Below, piece after piece: positions 8,079 through 17,207 of a stretch of 64,000 nt of DNA. Below the pieces are notes generated by a model that did not search any database, was not told where the DNA came from, and saw nothing but the letters and a program-made list of their open reading frames with translations. Positions within the stretch are counted from its first letter, which is position 1, and each line of letters begins with the position of its first letter. The stretch is from Parachlamydiales bacterium (GTDB lineage: Bacteria > Chlamydiota > Chlamydiia > Chlamydiales > Rhabdochlamydiaceae), in assembly GCA_020053915.1 (NCBI GenBank), contig JAGVMG010000062.1, positions 1 to 64,000 on the forward strand. Direction: 5' to 3'. The translations under genes and the position numbers were made by a program.

Positions 8079-9076
8079 TTAGTGTCCTTCATCAATTTTT
8101 CTAATCCAATTTCGATCCGTTCATCGGGATTCTCTTTTAAACTTAAATATAGGGAAAAGCAATCAACACGTCCCCGATCTGCAAATAGGTTAGGATCATA
8201 GCTCCACACTTCAAGTTCAATATCCGCTTCCTCAGAGGAAGGAAATTCTACAATACTATCCATTTGTTTTAATTCTTTCCAGCCCTGATCGCTCATGGCA
8301 TAGACCGGATGGGAAGGTGGTGATAACATGGAAAGTTCTGCAAGAGCGCTTTGACCGGATAGCAGAGCGTGATTTTTTAATTTCTGGAGTGCACGCTTAT
8401 TTCCCCCTAGCCATAGATGTCTTTTAACTGGGTTTTGCACATATGCTTGAGCTTTTTCCCAGAGAATCGATTTCTCTTCAGCAAAACTAAACCAGCGCTT
8501 ATTTCCCTTTCGAATCGTCTTGCCTAGTCCAATCTGCTCTAATTCATTGAGAGCTCGTGTCATTGTCATAGGTGTATAATTTAAGACTTTTGCTAACTCC
8601 AACGGGATAAATTGTTTTTTGATTGGATGGGTTAGACCGTAGATCAAAACAGCTTGAGTAGACGGAGACATTTTGGAAACAGCTCGCTGCACGCGAATGA
8701 GACGTGAATTTTCAAGACAATCCATTCCTAATTCAGGCAAATAGATTTGTCGAAAAGGAACAACAAACTGGACTCCATGTTTCATCAATCTCTTGCGGTT
8801 GTAGGAAGACTCATCTCTACTTACATAAATGCATGGAATTCTTGTTTTCTTCTGTAGCTGCTCTAAATGCTTTCGGATTAAGGCAGGCGTTTGCCGGTCA
8901 CTTTCTCGAGGCACAACAACAATGCATGGCTTCTTCCATAGAAAAACAGAATAAAACATAAAAAGATCTTGAAGAAACAGCGGAAGCCCCTTTGCCTCCG
9001 TCCAGACTTTAGTTTCAAGCTGTATGCTCAGCGTTTCTTTCAGATATTTTTTTAGATCTCGAATCAGAGCGTCCAT
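8069..9076 (-). CDS. Winged-helix regulator, AbiEi-like antitoxin candidate
   Basis: 335 residues. Residues about 135-200 form a winged helix-turn-helix (STQAVLIYGLTHPIKKQFIP, then LAKVLNYTPMTMTRALNELE), MarR-like in style. The C-terminal part is unassigned. Because its 3' end overlaps the start of a DUF1814/AbiEii-like nucleotidyltransferase gene, the pair fits a type IV toxin-antitoxin operon in which this protein neutralises the partner and represses the operon. A 63-bp palindrome lies 15 bases upstream of the start, as expected for autoregulation. Similarity to AbiEi itself is by layout, not by clear sequence match. Confidence 0.6.
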   Translation of the reverse strand: MDALIRDLKKYLKETLSIQLETKVWTEAKGLPLFLQDLFMFYSVFLWKKPCIVVVPRESDRQTPALIRKHLEQLQKKTRIPCIYVSRDESSYNRKRLMKHGVQFVVPFRQIYLPELGMDCLENSRLIRVQRAVSKMSPSTQAVLIYGLTHPIKKQFIPLELAKVLNYTPMTMTRALNELEQIGLGKTIRKGNKRWFSFAEEKSILWEKAQAYVQNPVKRHLWLGGNKRALQKLKNHALLSGQSALAELSMLSPPSHPVYAMSDQGWKELKQMDSIVEFPSSEEADIELEVWSYDPNLFADRGRVDCFSLYLSLKENPDERIEIGLEKLMKDTKWF

Positions 9077-9090
9077 AGACCCACTTTCAA

Positions 9091-9153
9091 GTTATAACAT
9101 CATTTTTGCACGATAACATTGAGAATGTTATCGTGCGAATATGATGTTATAAC
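9091..9153. promoter_or_regulatory. 63-bp palindrome, likely operator of the AbiE-like operon
   Basis: Arms 9091-9120 and 9124-9153 match over 30 bases with two mismatches around a three-base centre. The element lies 15 bases upstream of the regulator start and 27 bases past the end of the ribosomal protection gene. The arm ends contain TTATAAC, usable as a -10 box, so a bound regulator could block the promoter. It could also serve as a transcription terminator. Confidence 0.6.
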
Positions 9154-9179
9154 ACTTATTGTTAACGACTTATACAAAA

Positions 9180-11018
9180 CTATCGCAGCTTCCGACGATC
9201 CACCAAACTGCCGTCGAAAATCATCCGACGCGGAAATTCCCCTGTGACAGGGTCATACCCTGAAAACTGAGAGAAAAAGAGAGCGCTCCCTTGGGTCAAG
9301 CCGGGTAGCTGCTTTTCCAAGTGATGCACGCAGCTCGCGGGCAACCTTCCTATGACAACTCCCTCTTCTTGCGCGATTTTTGTGTCTTCGAGAACCGCCC
9401 CCGACTCGATCAACTTCACAATGATTGGGCTTAAAGATTGAAGGGGCGCTTCGAGCTCAAAGTGCGCCATCGGCGCGCAAACATGCGTACCCGATTGATT
9501 GATCGCCTGCATTAACACTAAGGGGGCCGACTTGCGAAACTCACTTGCTGTACTTAAAGGACAGATCCCCGCTTCAAACAACGTCACGACGCAGTCGGTG
9601 ATCTCCCATCCGTAGAGACCGCGCTTCAGCGTCTCAAAAACGCTCTCCTCAATGGCTGTATGATACGATTTGGGGATGCATCCCCACTCGACACCCATGC
9701 GATAGACATTTCCCGATCCCGGTTCTCCTGGCTCAACTCGAAGGCCGATCTCTGCCCAAAATTCATTGTGCCTGCGTCTGTGAATTTGTTGGAGCGCTTC
9801 CCCCTTTTTGAGGATCCGCTCGATGTAGATCGTCGTTGTCTCCTTGAAAAACACCTGCAGACCAAATTCTTGTTCGAGACGCGCTTGGATCACTTCCTTT
9901 TGTACCTCGCCATATAAAGAGACGGTGATCTCCTGGCGGGCCGGGTCTACGCGCGCGTTAATCCAAGGATCTTGTTCGGCCATCGATTGCAGCGCGCCAA
10001 AAAGCTTTGGCTCGATTGATTTGTCCACCGCATAAATCACTGTTTCTAAAGTGGGAGGACAAAACAGAGCTTCTCTCGCTCTTTCTTCTTGAGGATGCAG
10101 CTGATCTCCAATCCGCGCACTCTGCAACCCTCTAATTTTTGCAATGTGGCCCGCTGTGAGCAGAGAGACAGAGCTCCCTGTTCCTTTCTGAAAACTGTGG
10201 ATCGCGGTGACTTTTTCTCTTGTCGAACTCATCTCGGAATCATTCCGATACAAAGTGACCATCTGCCGCACGCGCACCTCTCCAGCATAAAGGCGCAGGT
10301 AAGCGATTTTTTCCCCTTGAGCCCCCCGTTCAATCTTAAAAATTGTGCCGCGTAGCGGAGCCTCTTTTTGACATGTTAATGCGGGGAGCAAATGGCGGAT
10401 TCCCCACTGCAACTCTAAAACCCCAGCTCCTGTAATTGCGGAGCCAAAAAAAATCGGATGGGATGTTCCCAATGCCGTATGCTCCGCAAAGCGTTCTCGA
10501 TTCTCAATGGAGGAAACGAAAGCTTTAGGTGTTCCCAACTGAGACACGGTGCTCATCGGCACACCATACGGCGTGAGTCGCTGTTCGATTTTTTCAATCA
10601 GCTCTTCATAACAGGCGCCCCTGCGATCGATCTTATTGACGAAAAGAAGCGTCGGAATGTGGAGCTTTTTCAGAGTCTGCATTAAGACGCGCGTCTGCGC
10701 TTGGATCCCTTCCACCGCAGAAATCACCAAGATGGCTCCATCCAATACTTTTAATGCTCTTTCCACCTCGCCAATAAAATCAGAGTGCCCTGGCGTGTCA
10801 ATGAGATGCACCATCAGATCATCCATTGTAAAAGATACAACTGCCGATTGAATGGTGATGCCTCTTTCGCGTTCTAATTCCAACGAATCGGTTTGCGTGC
10901 TTCCAGAATCGACACTTCCCATCGTCCGAATCACGCCTGCGTTAAACAGCAGGCGCTCGGTTAGACTTGTTTTTCCCGCGTCGACGTGTGCGACAATGCC
11001 CAGATTTAATGTCTTCAT
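9180..11018 (-). CDS. Tetracycline-resistance-type ribosomal protection GTPase
   Basis: 612-residue EF-G-like GTPase of the Tet(M)/Tet(O)/Otr(A) family, which removes tetracycline from the ribosome. GTPase motifs are intact: AHVDAGKTS, RGITI, DTPGH, NKID. The domain IV tip reads ICPLSTASEF at 485-494, corresponding to YSPVSTPADF of Tet(M), with the key Pro kept and Tyr replaced. It is shorter than Tet(M) (about 639), and its N-terminus (LNLGIVAHVDAGKTSLTERL, GSVDSGSTQTDSLELERERG) resembles actinobacterial Otr(A)-type proteins more than Tet(M); this is from memory, not a search. ATGA overlap with the upstream gntR gene implies translational coupling. Actual resistance is unproven. Confidence 0.85.
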   Translation of the reverse strand: MKTLNLGIVAHVDAGKTSLTERLLFNAGVIRTMGSVDSGSTQTDSLELERERGITIQSAVVSFTMDDLMVHLIDTPGHSDFIGEVERALKVLDGAILVISAVEGIQAQTRVLMQTLKKLHIPTLLFVNKIDRRGACYEELIEKIEQRLTPYGVPMSTVSQLGTPKAFVSSIENRERFAEHTALGTSHPIFFGSAITGAGVLELQWGIRHLLPALTCQKEAPLRGTIFKIERGAQGEKIAYLRLYAGEVRVRQMVTLYRNDSEMSSTREKVTAIHSFQKGTGSSVSLLTAGHIAKIRGLQSARIGDQLHPQEERAREALFCPPTLETVIYAVDKSIEPKLFGALQSMAEQDPWINARVDPARQEITVSLYGEVQKEVIQARLEQEFGLQVFFKETTTIYIERILKKGEALQQIHRRRHNEFWAEIGLRVEPGEPGSGNVYRMGVEWGCIPKSYHTAIEESVFETLKRGLYGWEITDCVVTLFEAGICPLSTASEFRKSAPLVLMQAINQSGTHVCAPMAHFELEAPLQSLSPIIVKLIESGAVLEDTKIAQEEGVVIGRLPASCVHHLEKQLPGLTQGSALFFSQFSGYDPVTGEFPRRMIFDGSLVDRRKLR

Positions 11019-11686
11019 GGAAGAATTTTGTTCTGCTTTAACGTTGAGATCATTTCACTTAAGCCTTGCTGCACTTGGGCATTGAGCAGACAGGTCATCT
11101 TTTCTTTGTCTCTTTTCAAGACGGTTTCCGCGAGCACTTTGTGATCGTTATGATCAATCGCAATGGGCGCAGGGTCGAGATGAAAAGCCAACCGAAAATA
11201 CCGATCAAACTGCACAAACAGCTGATTGCGGATATGGATGAGACAGGGAGAAGCGCAGCCGCTCACAAGCGCGGCGTGAAAGCGGGCATTTCGCTCAGCC
11301 CAGACGGGATACCGCTCCAATGTTAACGGAGCGTCTTCCACAAGAGCGAGCTGGTAGAGTGCTGCCACCACCTGAGAGGCCCACTCGTCATCCCCTCGGT
11401 CGATCGCTTGGGCGAGAGCCAAACTTTCGATCTGAAAAAAGGTCTGATACAGGTCTCTCAGCTCAGCCTCAGATAAAGAAGAAACGCGAAAGCCTTGATT
11501 TTCAATGACTTCCACAAGACCTGTTTGAGTAAGGCGCGATAGCGCTTCGCGGACGGGCGTTGGCCCTACCTCAATCTCTTTCGCTAGGGCGACAACGGCG
11601 AGCTTCTTACCGGGAAGGTAAACGCCGTTAATGATCTTTTCTCGGATATGCTCAAAGCACTGGTGAGCTAGGGTTCTTGGTTCCAT
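11015..11686 (-). CDS. GntR-family regulator, FCD (FadR) subfamily
   Basis: 223 residues: an N-terminal winged helix (about 12-70, with VGPTPVREALSRLTQTGLVE) and an all-helical FCD ligand-binding domain (about 80-215, with ERNARFHAAL and DHNDHKVLAE). Proteins of this class repress or activate genes in response to small organic acids. The last FCD metal ligand, normally His, seems to be Gln (LLNAQVQQG). It overlaps the ribosomal protection gene by four bases, so it probably controls that gene as well as itself. Its GGAGG ribosome-binding site lies at the edge of a palindrome. Confidence 0.88.
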   Translation of the reverse strand: MEPRTLAHQCFEHIREKIINGVYLPGKKLAVVALAKEIEVGPTPVREALSRLTQTGLVEVIENQGFRVSSLSEAELRDLYQTFFQIESLALAQAIDRGDDEWASQVVAALYQLALVEDAPLTLERYPVWAERNARFHAALVSGCASPCLIHIRNQLFVQFDRYFRLAFHLDPAPIAIDHNDHKVLAETVLKRDKEKMTCLLNAQVQQGLSEMISTLKQNKILP

Positions 11687-11691
11687 GAGAC

Positions 11692-11732
11692 CTCCTTTTA
11701 TCGATAAATCTACATTTTATCGATAAAAGGAG
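11692..11732. promoter_or_regulatory. Palindrome overlapping the gntR Shine-Dalgarno
   Basis: Arms 11692-11708 and 11716-11732 are perfect 17-base reverse complements with the repeated core TATCGATA. On the minus strand the arm nearest gntR contains GGAG of the GGAGG ribosome-binding site, five bases before the ATG. It may be the operator for autoregulation, an RNA hairpin masking translation start, or the terminator of the upstream kinase-like gene whose stop is seven bases away. Confidence 0.7.
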
Positions 11733-11738
11733 TTTTTG

Positions 11739-12563
11739 TCAAATCTGAGAATCGTGAAGGGCGATTGCCTTCTTAATCAAAGCGACCAAGTCTGTAGCAG
11801 TTGTTTGTTCGAGAGCCTCATCGATAAGAGATTGGAGTTGCTGCGGTAAAGAATTAAGACGTTTCTGAAAAATAGGCTTTAACCATTCGGTTAGCCGAAT
11901 CACTTCACCATGACACGCGTTATTGAAGGCTTCCTCTTCTTCAGGATCTTCTAATTTTTGAGCTAACCCAAAGTCGATCATATCCGCTCTTTGCTTCCTT
12001 TCATCAAACATGACATTAATGTGCTCCAGATCTCCATGGATGATTTTTAAACCTGTGTGCAATGTGATAAGGCCTGTGGCAATTTGCTCCAGCGACATGA
12101 GGAGTTGTCCAAGGGTGAGCGTATCCACTTTGGAACTGTCATAAAACGTGAAATCGTAGAGATGCAAAATGAGAGACGCCGGCAGTTTTTTTTCCACTTC
12201 ATGCGGAAAATAGGCCTTACAGGAAGGCAGGCCAGGAGATTTTGGCAACAACTTGAGCCCTGCGTTCTCCTCCTCAATCACACATCCTAATTTGTTTGGG
12301 TCTGACAATGAAGGGCAAGGAACCTCTTCACTTAACAGCGGATCGATTGGATTACAAATTTTAAGCGCTTTACTTCTTTTGTTTAAGTCGGAGCATCCAA
12401 GCCTATACACTTCGCCTGTGACTCCATAACCTAAACGATTTTGAACCGTATAAGTTAGAAGAGAAGTCCTTCCGTTCTTTGTTTTGGTCCGTTCATAGGT
12501 ATGTAGATCGATCCGATCCCATTGGACTGCTGTTGAATCTTGAATTAAACTAAGAGAGCTCAT
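11739..12563 (-). CDS. Protein-kinase-like protein
   Basis: 274 residues with a reduced protein kinase fold. A glycine-rich loop lies at 44-53 (LGYGVTGEVY), the ATP lysine is probably Lys68 (KALKI), the catalytic loop is HGDLEHINV at 176-184 and the metal motif is DFG at 197-199. The catalytic loop uses HGD rather than HRD, as in RIO, Bud32 and aminoglycoside-kinase-like enzymes. There is no membrane segment, unlike chlamydial PknD. Substrate unknown; a role on host proteins is possible. A plausible promoter on the minus strand is TTGATA (12631-12636) with TAATAT (12607-12612), 18 bases apart. Confidence 0.7.
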   Translation of the reverse strand: MSSLSLIQDSTAVQWDRIDLHTYERTKTKNGRTSLLTYTVQNRLGYGVTGEVYRLGCSDLNKRSKALKICNPIDPLLSEEVPCPSLSDPNKLGCVIEEENAGLKLLPKSPGLPSCKAYFPHEVEKKLPASLILHLYDFTFYDSSKVDTLTLGQLLMSLEQIATGLITLHTGLKIIHGDLEHINVMFDERKQRADMIDFGLAQKLEDPEEEEAFNNACHGEVIRLTEWLKPIFQKRLNSLPQQLQSLIDEALEQTTATDLVALIKKAIALHDSQI

Positions 12564-12749
12564 ACTAACCTCGATTTAAATTAATTACAACCAACTTTTA
12601 ACGTCTATATTAACACATACAAAACTATTCTATCAAATCTAATTAAATTAAATAAATTTATATATAAAAGGGGGATTTCGAAAGCAAACATGAAATTTGC
12701 ATTTGACAGGATCTTCTGTTAGGATATTTCCTTTTACAAGGAATCCTCT

Positions 12750-13475
12750 ATGCAACCAACCCTTAAAGAACCCTCCCGACAAGAGATTTGGAAGATGTTT
12801 GACCAGATTTCTTCCACCTACGACCGCGTCAATCGCGTCATGACCTTCGGTCTCGACCAGCTGTGGCGCAAAAAAATGTGCCGCCTCTTGCCCGCAGGCC
12901 AAGAGCTTTACGTCTTAGATTGCGCAACGGGCACGGGTGATCAAATTATCTGTCTCAAAGAGCGCGTGGCCTCTGTCGGCAAAGTTGTTGGAATCGATCT
13001 CGCAGCGGAGATGGTCGCAATTGGCGCAAAGAAAATCGCACATAAACCCTACGCTGGCGACGTCAAACTCGAAGTGGCAAGCGCTTTAGAGATCCCCTAC
13101 CCGGATGGCACCTTCGATTGCATCACGATCTCTTTTGGGATCCGCAATGTGACCGATGTCTTGGGCTGCTTGAAAGAGTTCATACGCGTGTTAAAGCCAG
13201 GAGGTAGAGCTTTAATTTTGGAAGGGACCATTCCTACAAATCCCCTTTTACGTGCCATTCACCTTTTCTACTTGAGAAACTTTTTACCTCGCATTGGAGG
13301 ATGGATTTCTAAAAAGCAGCATGCCTATCGCTATTTAAATGAGACGATCGAAACGTTTCCCCATGGAGAGAAGTTTGTAGAACTGATGCACCAAGCGGGC
13401 TTTGCTCAAAGCTCTGCCCATCCTGTAACAGGAGGGATTGTGACAATTTATCAAGGAGACAAGGGAAATGCGTAG
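12750..13475 (+). CDS. menG: Demethylmenaquinone methyltransferase
   Basis: 241-residue SAM-dependent methyltransferase of the UbiE/MenG family, adding the C-methyl group in the last step of menaquinone synthesis. The N-terminal family signature (MFDQISSTYDRVNRVMTFGL) and SAM motif VLDCATGTGDQ at about 55-65 are clear, with SFGIRNVTD and LKPGGRALILEG further on. It opens the men gene run and overlaps menF by eight bases. Because the rest of the classical Men pathway follows, the demethylmenaquinone substrate is preferred over ubiquinone precursors. An AAGGA ribosome-binding site precedes the start. Confidence 0.93.
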   Translation: MQPTLKEPSRQEIWKMFDQISSTYDRVNRVMTFGLDQLWRKKMCRLLPAGQELYVLDCATGTGDQIICLKERVASVGKVVGIDLAAEMVAIGAKKIAHKPYAGDVKLEVASALEIPYPDGTFDCITISFGIRNVTDVLGCLKEFIRVLKPGGRALILEGTIPTNPLLRAIHLFYLRNFLPRIGGWISKKQHAYRYLNETIETFPHGEKFVELMHQAGFAQSSAHPVTGGIVTIYQGDKGNA

Positions 13476-14739
13476 CGGGTCTATTTTAGAAAGTGTCCCT
13501 CTTGAAGTGGATGGTAAAACTTATACGTACCACCATTTAACTGTGGATATCGCCCCTCTCCCCTTGCTGCATTGGTTGAATGAGCAGACTCTTTATCCCA
13601 AAGTCTATTGGCAACAGCGGTGCGGTCAGGTTGAGCGCGCAGCAGTCGGGTGTGTCATGACCTTACCCCATGTGCCGGAGCTCGGAGCCAATACCCCCCC
13701 CCATGTCCGTTTTTTCGGAGGCAAACAATTTGGGAGTCAGCCGATCTCCTCCACTTGGGATCCCTTTCCAGAGTGCGCATTTTGGCTGCCGCAGTTCGAG
13801 GTCGTCCAGGAACCGGGACGCACGTATCTTTTGATCCATGACCTTTCCGAAGAACCGAATTCTGGAGTGATGCAACAACTGAACTTTGAAATTCGAGAAC
13901 GCACGCAGGCTTTGCCTAACCTAAAAGAGCGGCGCGATGTTCCCTCCTTAGATCATTGGGAGCTTCTGATCGCGCGCGCTCTCTATCAAATCGAGGAAGG
14001 ATTATTGGAAAAAGTGGTTTTAGCGCGCAAAACGCACTATATGGCGCAAGAGAAGCTAGATCCCTTTATTCTTCTGGATTTTCTCAAAAAGAAAGCGCTC
14101 AAGTCTGCGCTCTTTGGATTCCAGCTCACAGAAGACGCTGCTTTTATTGGGTCCACCCCCGAACAGCTCTACCGCCGTCAAGGACTCCATCTCCAAACAG
14201 ACGCACTTGCTGGCACGCGGCCGCGAGGGAATACAGAAGAGGAAAACTTGCGTATCCAAGAAGAGCTGCTTACAAATTTGAAAGAAAAACGGGAATTTTC
14301 CTTTGTGAAGCAATTTATCCAAACAGCATTGGAGCCTCTTTGCACCGAGATGCACTGGGATCCGTACGATAGAGTCGTACCCACCACTCATGTGCAGCAT
14401 ATCCATAACAAACTGATGGTGCTCTTAAAACCTGAGATCACAGATCGAAAGCTGATCGATACGCTCCATCCAACACCTGCCTTAGGAGGCAAGCCGCGCG
14501 CTGAAGCGCTCGAGTTTTTGATGAGAGAAGAGCCCTTTGATCGCGGCTGGTATGGAGCTCCTCTGGGGTGGATCTCTTCCCAGGAGGCGGACATCGCTGT
14601 TGGGATCCGCTCAGCACTCATTCGCGGACAAGAACTCGAGCTCTTTGCCGGCACGGGAATTGTGAAAGGGAGTCAAGCTCTCCGTGAATGGGAAGAGCTA
14701 GAACACAAAATCACACCTTTTAAACAGTTGTTTTTATGA
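13468..14739 (+). CDS. menF: Isochorismate synthase
   Basis: 423 residues, chorismate-binding family; converts chorismate to isochorismate, the entry into menaquinone synthesis. The C-terminal catalytic half has the usual blocks: GSTPEQLYRR, ALAGTRPRGNTEEE, LHPTPALGGKPRAEAL, FDRGWYGAPLGWI and LFAGTGIVKGS. An anthranilate or aminodeoxychorismate synthase is unlikely given the flanking men genes. It overlaps menG upstream and menDH downstream (ATG at 14736, stop ending 14739), so translation of the three genes is probably coupled. Confidence 0.93.
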   Translation: MRSGSILESVPLEVDGKTYTYHHLTVDIAPLPLLHWLNEQTLYPKVYWQQRCGQVERAAVGCVMTLPHVPELGANTPPHVRFFGGKQFGSQPISSTWDPFPECAFWLPQFEVVQEPGRTYLLIHDLSEEPNSGVMQQLNFEIRERTQALPNLKERRDVPSLDHWELLIARALYQIEEGLLEKVVLARKTHYMAQEKLDPFILLDFLKKKALKSALFGFQLTEDAAFIGSTPEQLYRRQGLHLQTDALAGTRPRGNTEEENLRIQEELLTNLKEKREFSFVKQFIQTALEPLCTEMHWDPYDRVVPTTHVQHIHNKLMVLLKPEITDRKLIDTLHPTPALGGKPRAEALEFLMREEPFDRGWYGAPLGWISSQEADIAVGIRSALIRGQELELFAGTGIVKGSQALREWEELEHKITPFKQLFL

Positions 14740-17207
14740 CTATCGATACAGGAATGTTAAATCTGCGCTGGGCAGAGCTCATCATCGACCAGCTTATCAT
14801 AAACGGGGTAGATACCTTTTGCATCGCACCCGGCTCTCGATCCACTCCGCTTGCAATTGCCATTGCTGAGCACCCGCTTGCGCAATCGTTTGTTCACTTC
14901 GATGAACGGGGAATTGCTTTTTATGCCGTGGGAATGGGAAAAGCGACTAGGCGCGCTGTTGCAATCCTTGTAACGTCAGGAACTGCAGTGGGCAATCTCC
15001 TCCCCGGTCTCATGGAAGCCGAGAGCGAACGAATTCCCCTCATCGTCTTAACAGCAGACCGCCCTCCTGAATTGCAAGACTGCGGAGCATCGCAAACGTG
15101 CGATCAAGTGAAATTGTTTTCCGATTACGTACGTTGGCAGTGCAACCTTCCGTGTCCCACTTCTGAAATTCCTGAAAGATATTTAGCGACGACAATTGCG
15201 CATGCCGTTTTTGAGGCGCATGGGTTTCCCTCGGGACCGGTACACCTTAACTGCATGTTTCGTAAACCGCTCTTTTCCCATGAAACACTCTTAATGCCTG
15301 ATGTTGTTCCCTTAAAAATCGAGCGAGGAGAAAGAGCCCCGACACTCTCAAGTCTCAAAGTCTGCGCGGAAAAGATGGAAGCCTGCAAGCACGGCTTGAT
15401 CATCGTAGGCTCGCGTCCTTGCGGACAAAAGGTTCAACCCCTTCTCGATTTAGCTGAACATCTCAAATGGCCCATTCTTCCCGACATCCTCTCTCAAGTT
15501 CGGACAGAAGGAGATCACCCCTCGATCATCCGCTACTACGAGACCCTTTTGCGCATCTCTTCTGATCTCAAGCCAGACATGGTCCTGCATTTCGGGAATC
15601 GGATTGTCTCGAAAGTGTTAAAATATTGGCTCAAAGAGCTGCCTTTAACCGAATACATTCAAGTCGCAAACCATCCCGACAGGCAAGATCCCCATCACCA
15701 AGTCACCTGGCGCTTTATGTGCTGTCCCGCTCTCTTTTGCCGCGGCATTCTCGCTGAGGCTAAAGAAAACACCGATACGCAATGGCTAAATGCATGGAAA
15801 ACAAAATCAGAAAGAATCGAATCGAGCTTGAATGAATTATTTCAAGAGCGAGAAGATCTGACAGAACCTGGAATTGTGAGAGAACTCAACAAAAGCCTGC
15901 CCTCTTCTTGTGCGCTTTTTGTCGCCAATAGCATGCCGATCCGCGATGCGGATCTCTTTCTCTATCCCGATCAACCTATCGGCCCTGTGTTTGGCAATCG
16001 AGGAGTGGCTGGAATTGACGGCAATATCGCAACAGTTGCGGGGATCGCCGCAGGCATAAAAAAGCCAGTGATCGCACTTCTGGGAGATCTCACCACACTC
16101 CACGATCTCAATTCCCTCCCCTTACTTACCGCATGCGACACTCCCGTGCTCATCGTCGTCGTCAACAATCAAGGCGGCGGCATCTTTTCCTTTCTTCCGA
16201 TTGCTGAAAAAAAAGATCTCTTTGAAAAATTTGTCGCAACCATTCACCCTTTTAATTTTGAACACGCAGCAAAACTCTTCCATCTCCCCTACCAACACAT
16301 CGATTCCAAACAGGACTGGGAAACAGCGCTCATTTCTTTCTATTCCAATCCTCAAACGGCGATGATCGAAATCTCCACAGAGCGCACCAGCAATTATCAG
16401 TTTCATCAAGAAATCACACGACACGCATTGCGCGCACAACTCAATTACACTGCTAAAGGAGATCCAAAAAATCCCGCTCTCATTTTTCTGCACGGTTTTT
16501 TAGGCGCTAAAGAAGACTGGGAAGACATTGTCGATACTTTAAGCGGTGATTATTTTTGTTTAACTCTCGATCTGCCCGGACATGCGCATACGCCGTTTAC
16601 TGCCGATGTATGTGCCCACATAAGCGCCTGGCTCTCCACATGGGATCTCAAGACTCCCTCCCTCGTCGGCTATTCGCTAGGAGGTCGCATTGCTTGGCAA
16701 CTCAAAACGCAGAGTCCCACTCTTTACAAGCGCGTCATTATTTTCTCCGCCCACCCGGGATTAACAGAAGAAACAGAGCGAGAAATCCGACGCGAAAAGG
16801 ACAACGCGTGGGCAGAGCTGCTAGAGAAAAACACACTCACCGATTTTCTGGAGCGCTGGTATGATCAGCCCCTCTTTGCATCTTTGAAAAACAAACCCGA
16901 TCTGTATGAGGCGATGCTCCGCCGCCGAATTCATGCGGACCCCTATGCGCTAGCCCAAATCATGCGCACCCTAAGCCTGGGCGCCCAGCCCAAGCTTACA
17001 GAGAGCGCAATCCAAGACACGTTATGCGTGTATGGGGAAGAGGATTTGAAATTTGAACAACTCTATGCTACGCTTCCCTCTCATGTCGCCGTTCGAAAAA
17101 TCTTACGTACAGGACATGCCGTGATCGTAGAAAACCCAAAAGAATGTGCACACATCATTAAATCTCACATGGAAAGCTACTATGCAGACACAACAACTGA
17201 GCTCTAG
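14736..17207 (+). CDS. menD: MenD-MenH fusion protein
   Basis: 823 residues carrying two enzymes. Residues 1 to about 555 are MenD, the ThDP-dependent SEPHCHC synthase ([15 protein letters not shown] near the start; ThDP region [13 protein letters not shown] and [13 protein letters not shown]). From about 570 an alpha/beta hydrolase of the MenH type follows ([13 protein letters not shown]), with nucleophile Ser647 in VGYSLGGR, Asp in YGEEDLKF and His794 in [11 protein letters not shown]. MenH makes SHCHC from the MenD product, so the fusion joins consecutive steps. I see no stop or frameshift between them. It sits in the men operon between menF and menB. Confidence 0.93.
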   Translation: MTIDTGMLNLRWAELIIDQLIINGVDTFCIAPGSRSTPLAIAIAEHPLAQSFVHFDERGIAFYAVGMGKATRRAVAILVTSGTAVGNLLPGLMEAESERIPLIVLTADRPPELQDCGASQTCDQVKLFSDYVRWQCNLPCPTSEIPERYLATTIAHAVFEAHGFPSGPVHLNCMFRKPLFSHETLLMPDVVPLKIERGERAPTLSSLKVCAEKMEACKHGLIIVGSRPCGQKVQPLLDLAEHLKWPILPDILSQVRTEGDHPSIIRYYETLLRISSDLKPDMVLHFGNRIVSKVLKYWLKELPLTEYIQVANHPDRQDPHHQVTWRFMCCPALFCRGILAEAKENTDTQWLNAWKTKSERIESSLNELFQEREDLTEPGIVRELNKSLPSSCALFVANSMPIRDADLFLYPDQPIGPVFGNRGVAGIDGNIATVAGIAAGIKKPVIALLGDLTTLHDLNSLPLLTACDTPVLIVVVNNQGGGIFSFLPIAEKKDLFEKFVATIHPFNFEHAAKLFHLPYQHIDSKQDWETALISFYSNPQTAMIEISTERTSNYQFHQEITRHALRAQLNYTAKGDPKNPALIFLHGFLGAKEDWEDIVDTLSGDYFCLTLDLPGHAHTPFTADVCAHISAWLSTWDLKTPSLVGYSLGGRIAWQLKTQSPTLYKRVIIFSAHPGLTEETEREIRREKDNAWAELLEKNTLTDFLERWYDQPLFASLKNKPDLYEAMLRRRIHADPYALAQIMRTLSLGAQPKLTESAIQDTLCVYGEEDLKFEQLYATLPSHVAVRKILRTGHAVIVENPKECAHIIKSHMESYYADTTTEL

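Noticed and set aside
9180-11018. Housekeeping elongation factor G or translation factor LepA/RF3
   Set aside because: Length, TQTDSLELERERGITI and the STASEF loop fit ribosomal protection proteins better than EF-G, LepA or RF3.
13956-14372. 138-codon alternative frame within menF
   Set aside because: Lies wholly inside a well-supported gene with all family motifs and has no recognisable domain.
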